The notes beneath the pieces were generated by a model. It saw only the letters and a program-made list of their open reading frames with translations. It had not been told where the DNA came from and ran no database searches. 64,000 nucleotides of DNA. Origin: Streptomyces sp. CBMA291 (GTDB taxonomy: Bacteria; Actinomycetota; Actinomycetes; Streptomycetales; Streptomycetaceae). Positions 38,305 to 47,400 of the stretch are shown piece by piece (the first letter of the stretch is position 1; the number at the start of each line of letters is the position of its first letter). A program made the position numbers and the translations under genes. The stretch lies in contig NZ_MSJP01000015.1 in the NCBI RefSeq assembly GCF_014596525.1, positions 1-64,000 of the forward strand, given 5' to 3'.

Positions 38305-41199
38305 TCAGCTACAGCCGCTGGTGGAGCCGCAGCCCTCGCAGATGTAGCAGGAGCCCGCCCGCTGCATCTTCGTGCCGCAGGAGAAGCAGAGCGGGGCGTC
38401 GGCGCTGATGCCGAGCTGCATCTCGACCAGCTCGGCCGAGGTGTGCGCCTGCTTGGGGGCCGGGACCTCGACCTTCGGGGCCGGGGCGGCGACGGCCTTC
38501 AGCTCCTGGGTGCGGGGAGCCGACTGGGCCAGCGCCTCCACGTCGACGTCCTCGTCCTCGACCTGCTCGTACGAGCCGGTGTCGAGGTGACGCTGACGCT
38601 CCTCGGCGGAGTGGATGCCGAGGGCGGAGCGGGTCTCGAAGGGCAGGAAGTCGAGCGCCAGGCGGCGGAAGATGTAGTCGACGATCGACTGCGCCATCCG
38701 CACGTCCGGGTCGTCCGTCATGCCGGCCGGCTCGAAGCGCATGTTGGTGAACTTCGAGACGTACGTCTCCAGGGGCACGCCGTACTGGAGGCCGACGGAG
38801 ACCGCGATGGAGAAGGCGTCCATCATGCCGGCGAGCGTCGAGCCCTGCTTGGACATCTTCAGGAAGACCTCGCCGAGACCGTCGTCCGGGTAGGAGTTGG
38901 CGGTCATGTAGCCCTCGGCGCCACCGACGGTGAAGGAGGTGGTGATCCCCGGACGGCCCTTGGGCAGACGCTTGCGGACCGGGCGGTACTCGACGACCTT
39001 CTCGACGGCCTCGCGGATCGTCGCCTCGGACTTCGCGGTGACCGCGACCTTCTCGTCCTCCTTCTTCTTGGCGGAGAGCGGCTGGCCGACCTTGCAGTTG
39101 TCGCGGTAGATCGCGAGCGCCTTGACGCCCATCTTCCAGGCCTCGAAGTAGACCTCCTCGACGTCCTCGACCGTGGCCGTCTCCGGCAGGTTCACGGTCT
39201 TGGAGAGGGCGCCGGAGATCCACGGCTGGATCGCGGCCATCATGCGGACGTGGCCCATCGCGGAGATGGAACGCTCGCCCATGGCGCAGTCGAAGACCTC
39301 GTAGTGCTCGGTCTTCAGACCGGGGGCGTCGATCACATTGCCGTTCTCGGCGATGTGGGCGACGATCGCCTCGATCTGCTCCTCCTGGTAGCCCAGGCGG
39401 CGCAGGGCCTGCGGGACGGTGCCGTTGACGATCTGCATCGAGCCGCCGCCGACCAGCTTCTTGAACTTGACCAGGGCGAGGTCGGGCTCAAGGCCGGTGG
39501 TGTCGCAGGACATCGCGAGACCGATGGTGCCGGTCGGGGCGATGACCGAGGCCTGGGCGTTGCGGAAGCCGTTCTTGGCGCCGAGGCGGATCACGTCCTG
39601 CCAGGCCTCCGTCGCGGCGGCCCAGATCGGCGAGTCCAGGTCGTCCACGTGGACGGCCTTGGTGTTCTCGTCGGCGTGCTGCTGCATGACGCGCTGGTGC
39701 GGCTCGGCGTTGCGGGCGTAACCGTCGTACGCGCCGACGACGGCGGCAAGCTCGGCGGAGCGCTTGTACGAGGTGCCGGTCATCAGGGAGGTGATGGCAC
39801 CGGCGAGGGCGCGGCCGCCGTCGGAGTCGTACGCGTGGCCGGTCGCCATCAGCAGGGCGCCGAGGTTGGCGTAGCCGATGCCGAGCTGGCGGTAGGCGCG
39901 GGTGTTCTCGCCGATCTTCTCGGTGGGGAAGTCGGCGAAGCAGATGGAGATGTCCATCGCGGTGATGACCAGCTCGACGACCTTGGCGAAACGCTCGACG
40001 TCGAAGGACTGCTTGCCCTTGCCGTCGTCGTCGAGGAACTTCATCAGGTTCAGCGAGGCGAGGTTGCAGGACGTGTTGTCCAGGTGCATGTACTCGCTGC
40101 ACGGGTTCGAGCCGTTGATACGACCGGACTCGGGGCAGGTGTGCCAGTGGTTGATCGTGTCGTCGTACTGGATGCCCGGGTCGGCGCAGGCCCACGCGGC
40201 CTCGGCCATCTTGCGGAAGAGCGACTTGGCGTCGACCTCCTCGATGACCTCGCCGGTCATGCGGGCACGCAGACCGAAGCTGCCGCCGGACTCCACGGCC
40301 TTCATGAACTCGTCGTTCACGCGGACGGAGTTGTTGGCGTTCTGGTACTGGACGGACGTGATGTCGTCGCCGCCCAGGTCCATGTCGAAGCCCGCGTCAC
40401 GGAGGGCGCGGATCTTCTCCTCCTCCTTGACCTTGGTCTCGATGAAGTTCTCGATGTCGGGGTGGTCGACGTCGAGAATGACCATCTTGGCCGCGCGGCG
40501 GGTGGCGCCACCGGACTTGATCGTTCCGGCGGAGGCGTCGGCGCCCCGCATGAAGGAGACCGGGCCGGAGGCGTTGCCGCCGGAGGAGAGCAGCTCCTTG
40601 GAGGAGCGGATGCGGGAGAGGTTCAGGCCGGCACCGGAGCCGCCCTTGAAGATCATGCCCTCTTCCTTGTACCAGTCGAGGATCGACTCCATGGAGTCGT
40701 CGACGGACAGGATGAAGCAGGCGGAGACCTGCTGCGGCTGCGGCGTGCCGACGTTGAACCAGACCGGCGAGTTGAAGCTGAAGATCTGGTGGAGGAGGGC
40801 GTAGGTGAGCTCGTGCTCGAAGATCTCGGCGTCGGCGGGCGAGGCGAAGTAGCCGTACTCCTCGCCGGCCTTCGTGTAGGTCTTCACGATGCGGTCGATG
40901 AGCTGCTTCAGACCGGTCTCGCGCTGCGGGGTGCCGACGGCCCCGCGGAAGTACTTGCTGGTGACGATGTTGACCGCGTTCACCGACCAGAAGTCGGGGA
41001 ACTCGACGCCACGCTGCTCGAAGTTGATCGAGCCGTCGCGCCAGTTGGTCATGACGACGTCACGGCGCTCCCAGGCCACCTCGTCGTACGGATGCACGCC
41101 GGGGGTGGTGTGGATGCGCTCGATACGCAGGCCCTTGCTCGCCGACTTGGCTCCCTTGGTGCGGGAACCACGTGCCGGGCCGCTCGCCGTCTCTGTCAT
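38305..41199 (-). CDS. nrdJ: Vitamin B12-dependent (class II) ribonucleotide reductase
   Basis: 964 aa. It converts ribonucleotides to deoxyribonucleotides with adenosylcobalamin as radical source. Active-site elements are NPCSEYMHLDNTSCNLASLN in the middle and the substrate-binding loop APTGTIG. The C-terminus has a cysteine-rich module (CFSCGTKMQR ... CYICEGCGSTSGCS) that serves in active-site re-reduction and zinc binding. ATG start at 41199 with GGGAGG five bases upstream. It follows nrdR by 176 bases in the same direction, forming the nrdRJ operon known in S. coelicolor. No B12 riboswitch was found here. Confidence 0.97.
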   Translation of the reverse strand: MTETASGPARGSRTKGAKSASKGLRIERIHTTPGVHPYDEVAWERRDVVMTNWRDGSINFEQRGVEFPDFWSVNAVNIVTSKYFRGAVGTPQRETGLKQLIDRIVKTYTKAGEEYGYFASPADAEIFEHELTYALLHQIFSFNSPVWFNVGTPQPQQVSACFILSVDDSMESILDWYKEEGMIFKGGSGAGLNLSRIRSSKELLSSGGNASGPVSFMRGADASAGTIKSGGATRRAAKMVILDVDHPDIENFIETKVKEEEKIRALRDAGFDMDLGGDDITSVQYQNANNSVRVNDEFMKAVESGGSFGLRARMTGEVIEEVDAKSLFRKMAEAAWACADPGIQYDDTINHWHTCPESGRINGSNPCSEYMHLDNTSCNLASLNLMKFLDDDGKGKQSFDVERFAKVVELVITAMDISICFADFPTEKIGENTRAYRQLGIGYANLGALLMATGHAYDSDGGRALAGAITSLMTGTSYKRSAELAAVVGAYDGYARNAEPHQRVMQQHADENTKAVHVDDLDSPIWAAATEAWQDVIRLGAKNGFRNAQASVIAPTGTIGLAMSCDTTGLEPDLALVKFKKLVGGGSMQIVNGTVPQALRRLGYQEEQIEAIVAHIAENGNVIDAPGLKTEHYEVFDCAMGERSISAMGHVRMMAAIQPWISGALSKTVNLPETATVEDVEEVYFEAWKMGVKALAIYRDNCKVGQPLSAKKKEDEKVAVTAKSEATIREAVEKVVEYRPVRKRLPKGRPGITTSFTVGGAEGYMTANSYPDDGLGEVFLKMSKQGSTLAGMMDAFSIAVSVGLQYGVPLETYVSKFTNMRFEPAGMTDDPDVRMAQSIVDYIFRRLALDFLPFETRSALGIHSAEERQRHLDTGSYEQVEDEDVDVEALAQSAPRTQELKAVAAPAPKVEVPAPKQAHTSAELVEMQLGISADAPLCFSCGTKMQRAGSCYICEGCGSTSGCS

Positions 41200-41375
41200 G
41201 CCGCCTCCCATATACGGGCAAAACACACTTTGGCGCCCAGAAAGTCCCAGGGCACCGTCTTCATCTGCTGTGTCGTTCTGTACTGCTGCCAGGGGCATCG
41301 CGAAGGAACGCCCCGGGCACGTCTGCCGGGCCGCATGGCGGCCGGTCGCCGGGCCCCGAGGGCCCGGACCGCCGA

Positions 41376-41885
41376 TCAGTCGGCGGTGGTGGCGGGAACG
41401 GGGACCACAGGGGTCGCTCCGGTCCCGCAGTTCTCAGCGGGAGGCCGTACGCGGAGTTCCGCGATGGCGGCCTCGAAGTCTTCCAGGCTGTCGAAAGCCT
41501 TGTACACGGACGCGAAGCGCAGGTACGCGACGAGGTCGAGTTCCTGAAGCGGGCCGAGGATGGCCAGCCCCACGTCGTGTGTGGTCAGCTCGGCGCTGCC
41601 GGTGGCGCGCACCGCCTCCTCGACCCGCTGGCCGAGCTTGGCGAGGGCGTCCTCGGTGACCGGACGCCCCTGGCACGCCTTGCGGACGCCGGAGATGACC
41701 TTGGTACGACTGAACGGTTCGGTGACACCGGACCGCTTCACCACCATGAGCGAGCACGTCTCCACCGTCGTGAAACGACGGGAGCAGTCGGGGCACTGGC
41801 GACGGCGTCGGATCGACGTCCCGTCATCGGTGGTGCGACTGTCGACGACTCGGCTGTCGGGGTGCCTGCAGAAGGGGCAGTGCAT
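41376..41885 (-). CDS. nrdR: Transcriptional repressor NrdR
   Basis: 169 aa. An N-terminal zinc ribbon (CPFC at 3-6 and CPDC around 31-34) binds DNA and an ATP-cone domain ([20 protein letters not shown] onward) senses ATP/dATP. NrdR represses ribonucleotide reductase genes when dATP is high. The ATG at 41885 follows a GGGAGGG element and gives the normal N-terminus. It is the first gene of the nrdRJ operon; a candidate NrdR box lies about 150 bases upstream, consistent with autorepression. Confidence 0.96.
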   Translation of the reverse strand: MHCPFCRHPDSRVVDSRTTDDGTSIRRRRQCPDCSRRFTTVETCSLMVVKRSGVTEPFSRTKVISGVRKACQGRPVTEDALAKLGQRVEEAVRATGSAELTTHDVGLAILGPLQELDLVAYLRFASVYKAFDSLEDFEAAIAELRVRPPAENCGTGATPVVPVPATTAD

Positions 41886-42026
41886 TGGTTCCGACCCTCC
41901 CTCACGGCACGACTGGTGAACCTCGCCGGCCCCTCGGGGCCCTGCGAAGCGACCACCAGCATAGGCGATGCGGACACCCCCGGCGGACCGAGGGACCACA
42001 ACCCCTGGGTGGTCGATCACATACAA

Positions 42027-42042
42027 CCACTAGATCTTGGGT
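42027..42042 (-). promoter_or_regulatory. Candidate NrdR box upstream of nrdRJ
   Basis: On the minus strand ACCCAAGATCTAGTGG fits the NrdR box consensus ACACwAtATaTwGTGT at about 12 of 16 positions. A weaker partner (CACAACCCCTGGGTGG, near 41997-42012) is centred 30-31 bases away, the usual spacing of paired NrdR boxes. Confidence 0.6.
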
Positions 42043-42251
42043 TGTGGGCGATTCCGGACCCCCACGCGTGTCGCGGCGTCACAGGTCCCTGAAGACGGGC
42101 CGCGCGGGTGCCACACTGGGGGCACGCCTCGGCCCGAGGCCCAGCGGCGAGGTTACCGCAATGACCGAATTGAACCAGTGGGCGGCTGCGGAGTGACCCC
42201 GCTCATACACCTCCACACTGACTGGCGAAGGGCAATCTGCGAATTTTCACT

Positions 42252-42265
42252 CGAACGTGTGTTTG
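42252..42265 (+). promoter_or_regulatory. SOS box (LexA operator) of lexA
   Basis: CGAACGTGTGTTTG matches the actinobacterial SOS pattern CGAAC-N4-GTTCG at all but one position. It is 64 bases before the lexA start. A TACTAC -10-like element lies about 20 bases downstream, so LexA binding would block the promoter. Confidence 0.75.
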
Positions 42266-42328
42266 GCGCAACCTTTCGAAAGCTACTACCGTTGTGCCAG
42301 CCAGGGAGACCATTCGAGAGGGGCCGAC

Positions 42329-43117
42329 GTGACCACCACCGCAGACAGCGCCACCATCACCGCCCAGGACCGCTCCCAGGGCCGACTCGAGCAGGTGCAT
42401 GCCATGAATGACATCGGCATGACCGGCGAGGACCCCGGGCGCCCCGCGCGGGCCCTTCCCGGCCGACCCCCTGGCATCCGGGCGGACAGCTCCGGCCTCA
42501 CCGACCGGCAGCGCCGGGTCATCGAGGTCATCCGTGACTCGGTCCAGCGACGAGGCTACCCACCGTCGATGCGTGAGATCGGACAGGCGGTAGGCCTCTC
42601 CAGCACCTCGTCGGTGGCCCACCAGCTCATGGCGCTCGAACGCAAGGGCTTCCTCCGGCGCGACCCGCACCGGCCCCGCGCCTACGAGGTGCGCGGCTCC
42701 GACCAGCCGAGCACCCAGCCCACGGACACCACCGGCAAGCCCGCCGCGTCCTACGTGCCGCTGGTCGGCCGTATCGCCGCCGGTGGCCCGATCCTGGCCG
42801 AGGAGTCCGTCGAGGACGTCTTCCCCCTCCCCCGGCAGCTGGTCGGCGACGGTGAGCTGTTCGTCCTCAAGGTCGTCGGCGACTCGATGATCGAGGCCGC
42901 CATCTGCGACGGCGACTGGGTCACCGTCCGCCGCCAGCCCGTGGCGGAGAACGGCGACATCGTCGCCGCCATGCTGGACGGCGAGGCCACGGTCAAGCGC
43001 TTCAAGCGCGAGGACGGGCACGTCTGGCTGCTGCCGCACAACTCCGCGTACCAGCCGATCCCCGGCGACGAGGCCACCATCCTCGGCAAGGTCGTGGCGG
43101 TGCTGCGACGGGTGTGA
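42329..43117 (+). CDS. lexA: SOS repressor LexA
   Basis: 262 aa. The N-terminal winged helix (about 55-120, [20 protein letters not shown]) binds SOS boxes. The C-terminal peptidase domain has the self-cleavage site Ala151-Gly152, catalytic Ser186 in GDSM and Lys223. The N-terminal 50 residues form a disordered extension typical of streptomycetes. GTG start at 42329 with a GAGAGGGG site, downstream of an SOS box, so it should repress itself until RecA-stimulated cleavage. It is divergent from nrdR. Confidence 0.96.
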   Translation: MTTTADSATITAQDRSQGRLEQVHAMNDIGMTGEDPGRPARALPGRPPGIRADSSGLTDRQRRVIEVIRDSVQRRGYPPSMREIGQAVGLSSTSSVAHQLMALERKGFLRRDPHRPRAYEVRGSDQPSTQPTDTTGKPAASYVPLVGRIAAGGPILAEESVEDVFPLPRQLVGDGELFVLKVVGDSMIEAAICDGDWVTVRRQPVAENGDIVAAMLDGEATVKRFKREDGHVWLLPHNSAYQPIPGDEATILGKVVAVLRRV

Positions 43118-43140
43118 CCCCACCCCGTCGGCTCTGAACC

Positions 43141-43175
43141 GGGCCCCTGGACCTCCTGCGCCGGTCCAGGGGCCC
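43141..43175 (+). terminator. Terminator of lexA
   Basis: A 13-base perfect stem (43141-43153 with 43163-43175) and nine-base loop, 24 bases past the lexA stop codon. Confidence 0.85.
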
Positions 43176-43441
43176 CGCCATGTCCCGAAGCGCCCCGGGC
43201 CCCGCGAAAGACCCGGGGCGCGCGTGTGAACCGGCCGGGTCCCGGTGGCCCCGACCCCGGAGGCCCTTCGAAGGACCCCCGGAGGCCCCGGGGGCACGCG
43301 TACGGGCCAGGACCAGGCCGATACGGAGTCCACAGGCGCCTCCTCCGGTCCTGGGGCCCCGGGCCGCCTCCTCCGGTCCCGGAAGGGCCATCCACCTGTT
43401 CTCGGCGGCCCGCCGTTCTTCTCGGCTGCCCGCCGTTCTTC
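43176..43441. repeat. Non-coding spacer with tandem repeats between lexA and the DinG-type gene
   Basis: No gene. GCCTCCTCCGGTCC-type units occur twice (about 43341-43380), and three near-perfect copies of a 19-20 base unit, GCCCGCCGTTCTTCTCGGCT, run from about 43410 to 43455 into the end of the helicase gene. Confidence 0.6.
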
Positions 43442-45415
43442 TCAGCTGCCCGCCGTCTTCGACGCCGCGTCGATCGCCGCCAGGGACTTCCGCACCTGGT
43501 TGCGGTCGGTCGTGTACCAGAAGTCGGGCAGCGAGGACTTCAGATAGCCGCCGTACCGGGCCGTCGCGAGACGGGGATCGAGCACCGCCACGACGCCCCG
43601 GTCCCCCGTGGCCCGGACCAGCCGGCCCGCGCCCTGCGCCATGAGCAGCGCCGCGTGCGTCGCCGCGACCGCCATGAAGCCATTGCCTCCGGCTTCCTCC
43701 ACGGACTTCTGCCGGGCGCTCATCAGCGGGTCGTCGGGGCGCGGGAACGGGATCTTGTCCATGACGACCAGCTGGCAGCTCGGCCCGGGGACGTCCACGC
43801 CCTGCCAGAGCGAGAGCGTGCCGAAGAGGCAGGTCCGCGGGTCGGCGGCGAAGTTCTTGATCAGCTCGCCCAGCGTGTCCTCGCCCTGGAGCAGGATCGG
43901 CAGCTCGGGCACCCGGCTCCGCAGCTCCTCGGCCGCCTGCTGGGCCGCGCGCATCGAGGAGAACAGACCGAGGGTCCGTCCGCCGGCCGCCTGCATCAGC
44001 TCGGTCAGCTCGTCGAGCATGTCACCCCGGTCGCCGTCCCTGGCGGGCCGGGACAGGTGCTTGGCGACGTACAGGATGCCCTGCCGGGGGTAGTCGAACG
44101 GGGAGCCGACGTCGATGCCCTTCCAGACGGGCAGGTCGTCGCCCTGGACGCCCTCGGGGGCGAGGCCGAGGGAGGCCCCGACCCCGTTGAAGTCGCCGCC
44201 CAGCTTGAGCGTGGCCGAGGCGAGGACCACGGAGCGCTCGGTGAACAGCTTCTCCCTGAGCAGCCCCGACACGGTCAGCGGCGCGACCCGCAGCGAGGCG
44301 CCGAACCGGTCGTGCCGCTCGTACCAGACGACGTCGTACTCGGAGCCCTGGGTGATCCGCTCCGCGACGCCGTGCACGGTCTCCACCGAGGCCATCGCCT
44401 GCTTGCGGACCGCGTCCTCGTCCTGCACGGCCCGGTCGCGGGTGGAGCCCAGGGCCGTGATCACCGAGCGGGCCGCGTCCCGCAGCGCCATCAGGGCATA
44501 CGTCAGGTCCTCCGGGATCTCCTCAAGGCGCCCCGGCAGGGCCAGCTCCATCACCCGCTCGAACCCCTCGGCCGCGGTCTGGAGCTGGTCGGCGATCTTC
44601 TCGTCGACCAGCTTGGCGGACCGGCGGACCGCGCGGTTGACCTGGCCGGGGGTGAGTTCGCCGGTGGCCACGCCGGTCACCCGGGAGACCAGCTCGTGGG
44701 CCTCGTCGACGATCAGCACCTCGTGCTGCGGGAGCACCGGGGCGCCCTCGATGGCGTCGATGGCGAGCAGGGCGTGGTTGGTGACGACGACATCGGCGAG
44801 CTTGGCGCGCTCGCGGGCCGCCTCGGCGAAGCACTCGGCGCCGTACGCGCACTTGGAGGCGCCCAGGCACTCCCGGGAGGAGACGGAGACCTGGGCCCAG
44901 GCCTTGTCGGAGACGCCCGGGGTCAGATCGTCCCGGTCGCCCGTCTCCGTCTCGTCGGACCAGTCGCGGAGCCGGATGAGGTCCTGGCCGAGCTTGCTGC
45001 TGGGCGCAGCGGACTCGAAGGGGTCGAAGAGGCCCTCCTCCTCATCCTGCGGGACCCCTTCGTGGAGCCGGTGCAGACAGAGGTAGTTGGACCGGCCCTT
45101 GAGCATGGCGAACTGGGGGCGGCGGCGCAGCTGCGGGTGCAGGGCCTCGACCGTCCTGGGCAGGTCGCGCTCGACGAGCTGGCGCTGGAGCGCCAGGGTG
45201 GCGGTGGCCACCACCACCCGCTCGCCCTGGGCCAGCGCCGGCACGAGATAGCCGAGCGACTTTCCGGTGCCGGTGCCCGCCTGGACGAGCAGGTGGGAGT
45301 TGTCGTCGATGGCCTCGGCCACGGCCTCGGCCATGGTGACCTGGCCGGGTCGCTCCGTGCCGCCGACGGCGGAGACGGCGGCGTGGAGGAGGTCGGGGAG
45401 GGATGGCTTCGTCAT
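43442..45415 (-). CDS. DinG/XPD-type ATP-dependent DNA helicase
   Basis: 657 aa SF2 helicase. Walker A is QAGTGTGKS near residue 45 and the DEAH box is VDEAHELVS. Between them four cysteines fit an iron-sulphur cluster (YLCLHR, then CLGASKCAYGAEC). C-terminal motifs include LGLFSSMRAAQQA, SLWQGVDVPG and QGAGRLVRATGD. It unwinds DNA 5' to 3' in repair, as DinG and YoaA do. ATG start at 45415 with GGGAG four bases upstream. No SOS box is seen in the 50 bases upstream, and transcription from the siderophore operon could continue into it, since no terminator separates them. Confidence 0.9.
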   Translation of the reverse strand: MTKPSLPDLLHAAVSAVGGTERPGQVTMAEAVAEAIDDNSHLLVQAGTGTGKSLGYLVPALAQGERVVVATATLALQRQLVERDLPRTVEALHPQLRRRPQFAMLKGRSNYLCLHRLHEGVPQDEEEGLFDPFESAAPSSKLGQDLIRLRDWSDETETGDRDDLTPGVSDKAWAQVSVSSRECLGASKCAYGAECFAEAARERAKLADVVVTNHALLAIDAIEGAPVLPQHEVLIVDEAHELVSRVTGVATGELTPGQVNRAVRRSAKLVDEKIADQLQTAAEGFERVMELALPGRLEEIPEDLTYALMALRDAARSVITALGSTRDRAVQDEDAVRKQAMASVETVHGVAERITQGSEYDVVWYERHDRFGASLRVAPLTVSGLLREKLFTERSVVLASATLKLGGDFNGVGASLGLAPEGVQGDDLPVWKGIDVGSPFDYPRQGILYVAKHLSRPARDGDRGDMLDELTELMQAAGGRTLGLFSSMRAAQQAAEELRSRVPELPILLQGEDTLGELIKNFAADPRTCLFGTLSLWQGVDVPGPSCQLVVMDKIPFPRPDDPLMSARQKSVEEAGGNGFMAVAATHAALLMAQGAGRLVRATGDRGVVAVLDPRLATARYGGYLKSSLPDFWYTTDRNQVRKSLAAIDAASKTAGS

Positions 45416-45465
45416 AGCTCTCCCACCCTACGGGGCACCACCGACAAGGCCGGCACGCGCACGCG

Positions 45466-47316
45466 TCACGCCAGCGGGTTGGGGACGGTGCCGTGGACGG
45501 CCGCGTGGGGGCGCAGGGCCCGGTCCCGGTAGCCGTCCAGGTGCAGACGGTTGCGGTTGAGACAGAGCCGTTCGATCCGGGGGGTGAGGAGGTCGAAGAG
45601 CTCGAACCGTTCCTTGAGGTCGGGGAAGCGTGCCTGGTGGCGCAGGATCTCGTCGCGCACGAGCCCCCAGAAGTCGTTCTCGGGCACTCCCAGTTGCTCC
45701 TCGCAGAGCGGTGCGAGGTAGCGGAAGACGCCGACGAAGAGCCCCGAATGGATGAACTGCACGAGGAAGCCCGGCTCCTCGGTGAGGAGGACGGAGCGTA
45801 CGGCGTCGGGGAGCGTGTCGTGCTCGGGGAGGGGGTAGGCGCTGAGGTTGATGTCGTCGACGAAGTCCTTGATCGCCAGGCGTACGGGGACGTCCTGCTC
45901 GTCGTAGACCACGATGGCGTTCTCCCCGTGCGGGGAGAAGACCGTGCCGTAGCGGTAGAGGAAGTGCAGCAGCGGGGGCAGCAGGGCGGCGAGCAGGCGG
46001 CGGAGCCAGACGGTGGGGGCGAGTCCCGAGCGGTCGACGAGTTCGGCGACGAAGGCGCGGCCCGTCGGGTCGGTGTGGAGCAGCGAGGCGAGGGTGCGGG
46101 CGCGCTCGCCGGGCGGGAGCCGCAGCGGTTCGCGCCAGATCGCGCCGAGGAGTTCCCGGTACTGGTACGGGACTTGGGGCAGCCGGTCGTACAGCGGATG
46201 TCCGACGGCGACGGAGGCGACCTCGCCGAGCAGGACGACCCCGCACTCCTCGCTCAGGAAGGGGTCCGTGTCGCGCAGGGAGTGGACCCAGGCGGTGACG
46301 GCGGGGGCGGCGAGGGTCCGCTCGGTGGGCAGTCCGCGCCAGACGAGGGTGTTGAGGACGGAGAGCGGGAGCTTGACGGTGTGGCGGTCGGGGCGGCTGG
46401 TGTTGAGGAAGGTGCGGACCGACTGCTGGGGAAGGCGCAGATCGGGGTCGGTGGAGAGCGGGACGAGAGAGCCGTCGGCGAGGGCGGGGGCGTAGAGCGG
46501 GAGGAGGACCTCGTCCCACTGCCAGGGGTGGACGGGCAGCAGGAGGTAGTCGTCGGGCTGGTGGCCCCGGGCGGTCAGTTCGGCGCGGAAGGCCGCGTGG
46601 ACCTCGGGGTCGAGTTCCCGGGCGTAGAGCCGGTCGGGGGTGTCGAGGCCGGTCACGCCCCGGTAGGTGCCGATGCGGCGGCTGACGGCGATCCACGGCA
46701 GCCGGGTGCGGCGGCGGGCCTCGGGGGCCCAGCGGGCGGTGTCGGTGGCGGAGAAGCCGATGCGGCCCTTGTTGAGGACGATCCAGGGGTGGCCGGTCTG
46801 GTGGCCTTCGAGTTCCGCGTACGGGAGGTCGGCGAGCCGGTCGGCGGTGAGGGCCGTGTGGTCGAGGCGGGCGTCGGCGGCGAGGGTCGCGGAGAGTTCG
46901 CGCAGGAGGTGTCCGAGGGTGGCGCCGTCGAGGTGGAGGAGGCGGCGGGCGCGGACGAGGAAGTCGAGCGGGTCGGTGAAGGGCCGTCCGTCCACGGTGA
47001 TCGAGTCGGCGTCGACGTACCAGCCGTCGTAGGCGCCCCGGCGGGCGCGGAAGAGGAGGGTGGCGCAGCCCTCCAGCCCCAGCGCGTACCGGTTGGGTCC
47101 TTCGTAGGGCACGGCGACGGGGTGGAGGAGTTCCTCGTAGGCGAACTCGGCGATCGTCTTGGCGAGGAGCCGCGCGGAGGCCTTCTTCCAGACGGCGGCG
47201 GTCAGCTCGGGGGGTGCGAGCAGGACGGGGTCGCGGGGGTGGTCGGGGGTCGGTCCGGCGGGGGCGCCGGGGGCGGCGGATCGGGCGGAGTCGTGCGGTG
47301 CAGGGGACGTCGACAC
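45466..47316 (-). CDS. IucA/IucC-family NIS siderophore synthetase (second in operon, DesD-like)
   Basis: 616 aa. NRPS-independent synthetases join polycarboxylates such as citrate or succinyl-hydroxamates to amines or alcohols with ATP. Conserved elements are EGHQTGHPWIVLNKGRIGF (ATP-binding, near 165), LLLPVHPWQWDEV, KLPLSVLNTLVWRGL and SPHGENAIVV with KDFVDDINLS. The last two resemble DesD of desferrioxamine biosynthesis. GTG start at 47316 with GAGGAG five bases upstream. It is the last gene of a four-gene operon. The product cannot be predicted without the substrate enzymes. Confidence 0.92.
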   Translation of the reverse strand: MSTSPAPHDSARSAAPGAPAGPTPDHPRDPVLLAPPELTAAVWKKASARLLAKTIAEFAYEELLHPVAVPYEGPNRYALGLEGCATLLFRARRGAYDGWYVDADSITVDGRPFTDPLDFLVRARRLLHLDGATLGHLLRELSATLAADARLDHTALTADRLADLPYAELEGHQTGHPWIVLNKGRIGFSATDTARWAPEARRRTRLPWIAVSRRIGTYRGVTGLDTPDRLYARELDPEVHAAFRAELTARGHQPDDYLLLPVHPWQWDEVLLPLYAPALADGSLVPLSTDPDLRLPQQSVRTFLNTSRPDRHTVKLPLSVLNTLVWRGLPTERTLAAPAVTAWVHSLRDTDPFLSEECGVVLLGEVASVAVGHPLYDRLPQVPYQYRELLGAIWREPLRLPPGERARTLASLLHTDPTGRAFVAELVDRSGLAPTVWLRRLLAALLPPLLHFLYRYGTVFSPHGENAIVVYDEQDVPVRLAIKDFVDDINLSAYPLPEHDTLPDAVRSVLLTEEPGFLVQFIHSGLFVGVFRYLAPLCEEQLGVPENDFWGLVRDEILRHQARFPDLKERFELFDLLTPRIERLCLNRNRLHLDGYRDRALRPHAAVHGTVPNPLA

Positions 47317-47400
47317 GAGGACTCCTCGGGGTGGGCACCGCCGTGGGACGGGCGGTGGGGTGGACGGGTTGGGTGGGGGCAGGGGGGCGGGCGGGGTGGG

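Noticed and set aside
37522..41547. Very long plus-strand open frame antisense to nrdJ
   Set aside because: It is the mirror of nrdJ codon bias; the minus strand encodes a full, motif-complete ribonucleotide reductase.
41200..42328. Cobalamin riboswitch before nrdRJ
   Set aside because: No B12-box-like sequence was seen; class II operons in streptomycetes are normally regulated by NrdR instead.
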